A stretch of 27,962 nt of DNA. Source: an uncultured Phycisphaerales bacterium. GTDB lineage: Bacteria; Planctomycetota; Phycisphaerae; Sedimentisphaerales; Anaerobacaceae. The notes under the pieces are model-generated. The model had not been told where the DNA came from and made no database searches. It was given only the letters and a program-made list of their open reading frames with translations. The translations under genes and the position numbers were made by a program. The stretch is taken from the NCBI GenBank assembly GCA_937927975.1, contig CALEZT010000083.1, positions 1-27,962 on the forward strand, in the 5' to 3' direction. This document shows, in pieces, positions 24,032-27,962 of this stretch (within the stretch, counting starts at the first letter, position 1; the number at the start of each line of letters is the position of its first letter).

Positions 24032-25186
24032 ATGACGCAAGTCCCTGATAATTCGAAGGACATCGCTCTGTGGCTCAAGCTGATCCGAGCCGACGAGGTC
24101 GGGCCCGTTACGTTCAGCCGATTGCTGGCACGGTTTGGATCGGTTGACCGCGTGCTGGGGGCCTCCGTCCACGAAATGACCAAGGTCGAAGGGGTCGGCT
24201 TCAAGACCGCCGAGCGGATCGCCGCAAGTCGCGACAAGTTCGACGCGTGCGAGGAAATCGAGCTGGCGGGCAAGCTGGGCGTCTGGCTGTTGCACCTGGA
24301 GGACTCCCGCTACCCCACGATGCTCAAGCAGATCTACGACCCGCCGCCGGTGCTGTACGTCAAGGGCACGCTCGCCCGCGAGGACACGCTGGGCGTCGCG
24401 ATCGTCGGCTCGCGCCGGTGCAGCCTCTACGGCCAGGAGCAGGCCTCACGGTTCGCCCATCTCCTTGCGACAGCGGGGTTTACGATCGTCTCCGGCATGG
24501 CCCGCGGGATCGACACCGCCGCCCACAGCGGGGCCCTGGCCGCCCAGGGCCGGACCATCGCGGTCCAGGGTTGCGGCCTGTCGCGCGTCTTCCCGCCGGA
24601 GAACGCCAAGCTCTTTGAGCTCATAAGTGCTTCAGGAGCCTGCATTTGCGAGCTTCCCTTGCGGGCCGAGCCCCTCGCGGAGCACTTCCCGCCCCGCAAC
24701 CGGATCATTGCAGGCCTGTCCCTGGGGACGATCGTCATCGAAGCGAGTCTCCGCTCGGGGGCCCTGATCACCGCCAAGACCGCCCTGGAGAGCAATCGCG
24801 AGGTCATGGCGATCCCGGGCAAGATCGATTCGTCCCTGAGCCATGGGGCGCACAGCCTGATCAAACAAGGCGCAAGGCTGGTCGAGTCGGTCGAGGACGT
24901 CATGGAGGCCCTGGGCTACGTGGGCGACCAGTTGAAGGACCACACGACGACCGCAGCGAAGGAGGCGACCGAGAAGGTCGAAGCCCCCCTCTTCGACACC
25001 GCCCGCCTGAGCCTCAAGGGCCACGAAAAGACGATCTACGAAGCCCTGGGAAAAGAGCCCGTTCACATCGACGAAATCATCGCAGATGCCGACCTCCCGG
25101 CCGGCGCGGTCAACGCCGCGGTGATGTCGCTCCGCCTCAAGGGCCTGATAAAGCAGCTACCCGGCAACCTGTTCGCCAAACGGTGA
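24032..25186 (+). CDS. dprA: DNA-processing protein DprA
   Basis: 384 residues from the ATG at 24032, with AGGAGA just upstream. Residues 10-75 hold a helix-hairpin-helix-type region ('KVEGVGFKTAERIAAS'). The Rossmann DprA core (about 85-300) has 'GVAIVGSRRCSLYG' (G126-S-R), 'TIVSGMARGIDTAAH' (154-165), 'PPRNRIIAGLS' (221-230) and 'GALITA' (243-248). A winged helix lies at 330-384 ('LKGHEKTIYEALGKEPVHIDEII'). DprA binds incoming single-stranded DNA and loads RecA during natural transformation; it is also kept in many non-competent bacteria. It is often followed by topA, but not here. A surface protein follows, with its own promoter. Confidence 0.96.
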   Translation: MTQVPDNSKDIALWLKLIRADEVGPVTFSRLLARFGSVDRVLGASVHEMTKVEGVGFKTAERIAASRDKFDACEEIELAGKLGVWLLHLEDSRYPTMLKQIYDPPPVLYVKGTLAREDTLGVAIVGSRRCSLYGQEQASRFAHLLATAGFTIVSGMARGIDTAAHSGALAAQGRTIAVQGCGLSRVFPPENAKLFELISASGACICELPLRAEPLAEHFPPRNRIIAGLSLGTIVIEASLRSGALITAKTALESNREVMAIPGKIDSSLSHGAHSLIKQGARLVESVEDVMEALGYVGDQLKDHTTTAAKEATEKVEAPLFDTARLSLKGHEKTIYEALGKEPVHIDEIIADADLPAGAVNAAVMSLRLKGLIKQLPGNLFAKR

Positions 25187-25213
25187 CCAGGCCGTTTCCC
25201 TCGTCGCGGCGGC

Positions 25214-25242
25214 TTGACAACCGCCTTCGGTCGGGCTATCAT
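25214..25242 (+). promoter_or_regulatory. Strong promoter of the PA14 surface-protein gene
   Basis: A perfect TTGACA (25214-25219), 17 bases and TATCAT (25237-25242) precede the ATG at 25330 by about 88 bases. GGAGGG lies 8 bases before that ATG. Confidence 0.65.
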
Positions 25243-25329
25243 TGGACTGTGTTGACGAGACGCTCTTTCAAGAGAGAGCAGCAGGTGCAGGCGTATCCAT
25301 AGTGTGGTCTTCTGTGGAGGGACAGAATC

Positions 25330-27342
25330 ATGCAAACGAGACATGCTGGTCTTCATTGGTTGACTGTCGTAATGACGGCCGCAACGATGGGAGCGTCCGT
25401 CTGGGGGACTGGCTTCGGTGCGGTTTCACGAGGGCAATCCGGCGCCGACCGCGAGAGCCATAGCCGAGGCCCGTTCGCAGGGACAGCCATATCCGCTTCG
25501 TCCGACCCCACGTCCAACGGAGGCCTTCTCGGCGAGTACTTCGACAGCTACTCTTGTCGCGGCGTACCGGCTCTCACGCGAGTCGATCCCCGGATCGACT
25601 TCAATTGGGCGAAGCATCAGCCCGATCCGCCGATAGACAGCGACTACTTCTCCGTTCGCTGGAGCGGATGGCTCATTCCGCTGTACACGGAGAACTACAC
25701 GTTGAGCGTCGGGGGCGTCTATAGCCCGCGCGTGTCCATTGCAGACAAGCAGATCGAATGGGTTGTCGACGGACTGGAGCTTCGGGGGAAGGTGGATCTG
25801 ACCGGCGGACAAGTGTATCCCATCGAGGTCATTTATCAGGGCGCGTATCGGGTCGGCAGCATTCAATTGTTCTGGGAGAGTCCCAGCCAGGCGAGGGAAA
25901 TCATCCCCGCCGGGGCGCTGCGACCTCCGCTGAAGACGAGCCATCCCGTTCCCGCGGATGGCAAGAAGGATGTGCCGCGTGACGTAACGCTCCAGTGGAC
26001 GATGGGCGCAAGAGCGACGCACCACGACATCTACACAGGTCTCGATCCGAACGACGTCGCCAGCGCCACAACCGCTTCCACAGGCATCTACCGCGGCCGA
26101 CAGACTCGCGACGCGATCACCTTCACTCCAGGCCTATTGGACTGGAACACCATCTACTATTGGCGGGTCGACGAGGTCAACGAAGCCCATCCGGACAGCC
26201 CCTGGAAGGGCGACGTCTGGCAATTCACGACCGCCGATTTTCTCGTGATCGATGACTTCGAGAGCTACACGGACGAGGAAGGCGAGCGGCTCTACGAGTT
26301 CTGGATCGACGGCCTGTACGAAGAAAACGGCACCGGTTCAATCGTGGGGTACATGACGACAGTGTGGACATGGCCTCCTGCTCACACCGGACTGCAGGAC
26401 ATGCCCTTCAACTACGACAATTCCGTTCCCCCTTACTACTCCGAAGCCTATCGCACGTGGGAGACGCCGCAGGATTGGACAATCGGGGAAGGAACCGACC
26501 TGAGCTTGTGGCTCAAGGGCCGGCCCGCATCGTTCATCGAGGACCCAAACGGCCGGATCATCGTGAACGCCTTCGGCGGAGATATCACGGGCACAGGCGA
26601 CCCCTCCAGCATCGTCTGCAAGCAGCTCGTCGGCAATGGCGAAATCGTCGCCCGGATCGACAGTCTGAGCAACTCCCAGGGCTGGGCCAGGGCTGGCGTC
26701 GTCATCTACGACACGCAGGCCCACATGCGTAAGTACGCGGCGATGACCGTCACGGCCCAATACGGCAGTTCGTTCGTATACCGTTCCGGCGGCGAGACGA
26801 GCGCCGCCCGAATCACCACCGCCGGAATTCAGACGCCGCACTGGGTGAAGCTGACCCGCTCCGGCAACGTGTTGACGCCCCAGCATTCCACGGACGGACA
26901 GACCTGGCTCGATGTCACGGATGAAAAGGGCAAGCCGGTCGTCGCAACGATTGCGATGCCTGCAAACGTCTCCATCGGCCTGTGCGTGGTCGGCGACAGG
27001 TGGGACGAGCTCGTCACGGCGGAACTCTCCGCCATCGCGACGACCGGTGATATCCGTGGACCATGGCAGGCCACGTACGGGGGACTCAACAGCCGGGATG
27101 ATCTGTACGTTGCACTGGAGGATGTCGCGGGCAGACTGGCGAAATCGGTTCATCCCGATCCCGCGGCGGTGAATCTCACGGAATGGACGCAGTGGCGCAT
27201 TCCTCTGGCTGACTTCACCACTTCCGGCGTGGACGTCGCCGCCATCCGCAGAATGTACATCGGCGTCGGCGACCGCGACAATCCGCGGCCCAGCGGCGTG
27301 GGCGTGATCCATATCGACGACATTCGCGTCGTCAGACCGTGA
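25330..27342 (+). CDS. Secreted PA14-domain surface protein
   Basis: 670 residues. The N-terminus (MQTRHAGLHWLTVVMTAATM) is a signal peptide. A PA14 domain covers about 64-190 ('GGLLGEYFDSYSC', 'VRWSGWLIPLYTENYTLSV', 'YPIEVIYQGAYRVGSIQLFWESPSQ'); it is a sugar-binding module in many secreted enzymes. A fibronectin-III-like domain follows (about 195-305, 'PADGKKDVPRDVTLQWT', 'TIYYWRVDEVNE'). Next is the 'FLVIDDFESYTDEE' segment, which from memory recurs in Phycisphaerae secreted proteins, and a concanavalin-like/DUF1349-type sandwich at about 420-565. A 'WTQWRIPLADF' module ends it. No catalytic domain and no sorting tail are seen. It probably binds polysaccharide at the cell surface or outside the cell. 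Confidence 0.83.
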   Translation: MQTRHAGLHWLTVVMTAATMGASVWGTGFGAVSRGQSGADRESHSRGPFAGTAISASSDPTSNGGLLGEYFDSYSCRGVPALTRVDPRIDFNWAKHQPDPPIDSDYFSVRWSGWLIPLYTENYTLSVGGVYSPRVSIADKQIEWVVDGLELRGKVDLTGGQVYPIEVIYQGAYRVGSIQLFWESPSQAREIIPAGALRPPLKTSHPVPADGKKDVPRDVTLQWTMGARATHHDIYTGLDPNDVASATTASTGIYRGRQTRDAITFTPGLLDWNTIYYWRVDEVNEAHPDSPWKGDVWQFTTADFLVIDDFESYTDEEGERLYEFWIDGLYEENGTGSIVGYMTTVWTWPPAHTGLQDMPFNYDNSVPPYYSEAYRTWETPQDWTIGEGTDLSLWLKGRPASFIEDPNGRIIVNAFGGDITGTGDPSSIVCKQLVGNGEIVARIDSLSNSQGWARAGVVIYDTQAHMRKYAAMTVTAQYGSSFVYRSGGETSAARITTAGIQTPHWVKLTRSGNVLTPQHSTDGQTWLDVTDEKGKPVVATIAMPANVSIGLCVVGDRWDELVTAELSAIATTGDIRGPWQATYGGLNSRDDLYVALEDVAGRLAKSVHPDPAAVNLTEWTQWRIPLADFTTSGVDVAAIRRMYIGVGDRDNPRPSGVGVIHIDDIRVVRP

Positions 27343-27395
27343 CGCGGAGTGTTATGATTGTCGATTTGTGACTGCCGATTTCGGAAACGCCAATT

Positions 27396-27434
27396 CGAGG
27401 CCCGCGTTCCCCAAGACGCGGGCCTCGCTGTCTT
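27396..27434 (+). terminator. Rho-independent terminator after the PA14 gene
   Basis: CGAGGCCCGCGT (27396-27407) and ACGCGGGCCTCG (27416-27427) form a perfect 12-bp stem with an 8-base loop, followed by CTGTCTTT. It lies 54 bases after the stop codon. Confidence 0.75.
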
Positions 27435-27493
27435 TCCACGTCCCGCCGCACGGCTACTGCGTCGCACGCGAAGCCCGGTCGCATCTCCCCATT

Positions 27494-27536
27494 TCCATGC
27501 TGCCGGTGCAAAGCGCGAAATGCCGGAGGGCGGGAG
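27494..27536 (+). repeat. REP-like element, copy e
   Basis: It begins CCATGCTGCCGGTGCAAAGC and continues GCGAAATGCCGGAGGGCGGG. The terminal G-C hairpin of the other copies is missing or decayed. Confidence 0.6.
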
Positions 27537-27685
27537 AGAGAATCAAGAAGAAAGCTCTTGAGCCACAGAGGGCCCAGAGCCCACAGAGAAATCGACAGAG
27601 CCCCCGAATCGATTAAAGCGTAAACGAATGCCAGACTCCGAGTCGGCCCCCCGGAAGGCTGAATGCAGGTCCGAAACGGACGTGC

Positions 27686-27720
27686 CTGGGGAGTTTTTCG
27701 CTTTGGGCCTCCAGCATGGT
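27686..27720 (-). repeat. REP-like element, copy f (partial)
   Basis: Read on the minus strand: CACCATGCTGGAGGCCCAAA, then GCGAAAAACTCCCC. It is in the opposite direction to copy e. Its CCTCCAGCAT end (27708-27717) also pairs with ATGCTGGAGG at 27765-27774. Confidence 0.55.
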
Positions 27721-27962
27721 GTGGAAGCGAAACGCTCCCCTCAAGGGTGTGCGTAGCACCCCCAATGCTGGAGGCTCCAACGCGGTAAACTCCCGCCGCA
27801 TCGCCGCATCGCGGCGCTCGACATCAAGGCGGCGGATTCCGGAACAGTCCGTCCCTTCCTCTGTCCATCCGAAGAGACCCGTCCTGTGCCAAAAGAGCTG
27901 GGCGGCGGGACGCCGGGAAGAGGGTTCACCACGGAGACACAGAGATCACTGAGAAGAGAAGG

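Larger units (their letters stand above)
27343..27962. other. Gene-free end of window with terminator and dispersed repeats
   Basis: This stretch holds a terminator (27396-27427), REP copies e and f, and two stretches of a CACAGAG / CACGGAGACACAGAG type repeat (about 27559-27600 and 27925-27962). Short open frames exist on both strands, but they are built from these repeats and lack ribosome sites. The next gene must lie beyond the window. Confidence 0.6.

Noticed and set aside
27613..27801. 62-residue open frame on the minus strand
   Set aside because: It is built from REP copy f and its inverted repeat; no ribosome site.

Overview
The window looks like a piece of a Planctomycetota chromosome, probably class Phycisphaerae. 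This is inferred from high GC, a secreted repeat protein with an IPAPGA-type PEP-CTERM-like tail, a BlaI-type repressor with TACTACA boxes, a CcbP-like protein, a PA14 surface protein with the 'DDFESYT' segment, and several families of short dispersed palindromes. There is no phage, integron, CRISPR, tRNA or rRNA signal. Most genes are complete and have good Shine-Dalgarno sites. Several promoters are close to the housekeeping consensus.

Layout. 1-2904 (+): a membrane protein joining a LolA-like region, a C39-like cysteine peptidase fold, two membrane segments and a rhodanese domain, overlapping by ATGA with a MauE/DoxX-family membrane protein. 3023-5143 (-): secreted GH32 fructan hydrolase. 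5360-5755 (+): small single-pass membrane protein. 5839-7710 (-): TypA/BipA GTPase. 8147-8545 (+): BlaI-family repressor with dual operator but no BlaR partner. 8601-11508 (-): TRAP transporter dctP-dctQ-dctM. 11808-11885 (-): probable 25-residue lipoprotein. 12120-12746 (+): Nudix hydrolase. 12755-15922 (-): 1055-residue exported repeat protein. 16178-17086 (+): EamA transporter. 17427-17675 (-): shortened CcbP-like protein. 17788-18495 (-): AT-richer exported protein with a half-lost zinc ribbon. 18968-20587 (-): GapN-like aldehyde dehydrogenase. 20964-21989 (+): family 2 glycosyltransferase. 22027-22482 (-): stand-alone Clp N-domain protein. 22770-23519 (-): exported ThuA-like protein. 24032-25186 (+): DprA. 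25330-27342 (+): PA14 surface protein. The last 620 bases hold a terminator and dispersed repeats.

How the genes fit together. Only two clear operons are visible: the C39/rhodanese-MauE pair, which suggests membrane or periplasmic thiol chemistry, and dctPQM, which imports an unknown organic acid. GH32, PA14 and PEP-CTERM-type proteins point to a polysaccharide-using, surface-elaborate lifestyle. The rest are single-gene units.

The least ordinary signals are repeats and rearrangement scars. These are three inverted pairs of a REP-like element (REPIN-like) around 17.2, 23.7 and 27.6 kb, two palindromes read inside the mauE-like gene, a 21-bp hairpin made of 9-bp repeats before blaI, and a ~1 kb tandem duplication in the exported repeat gene. 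I found no convincing new defence or mobile system. The C39-rhodanese-MauE pair is the best candidate for an undescribed functional unit.
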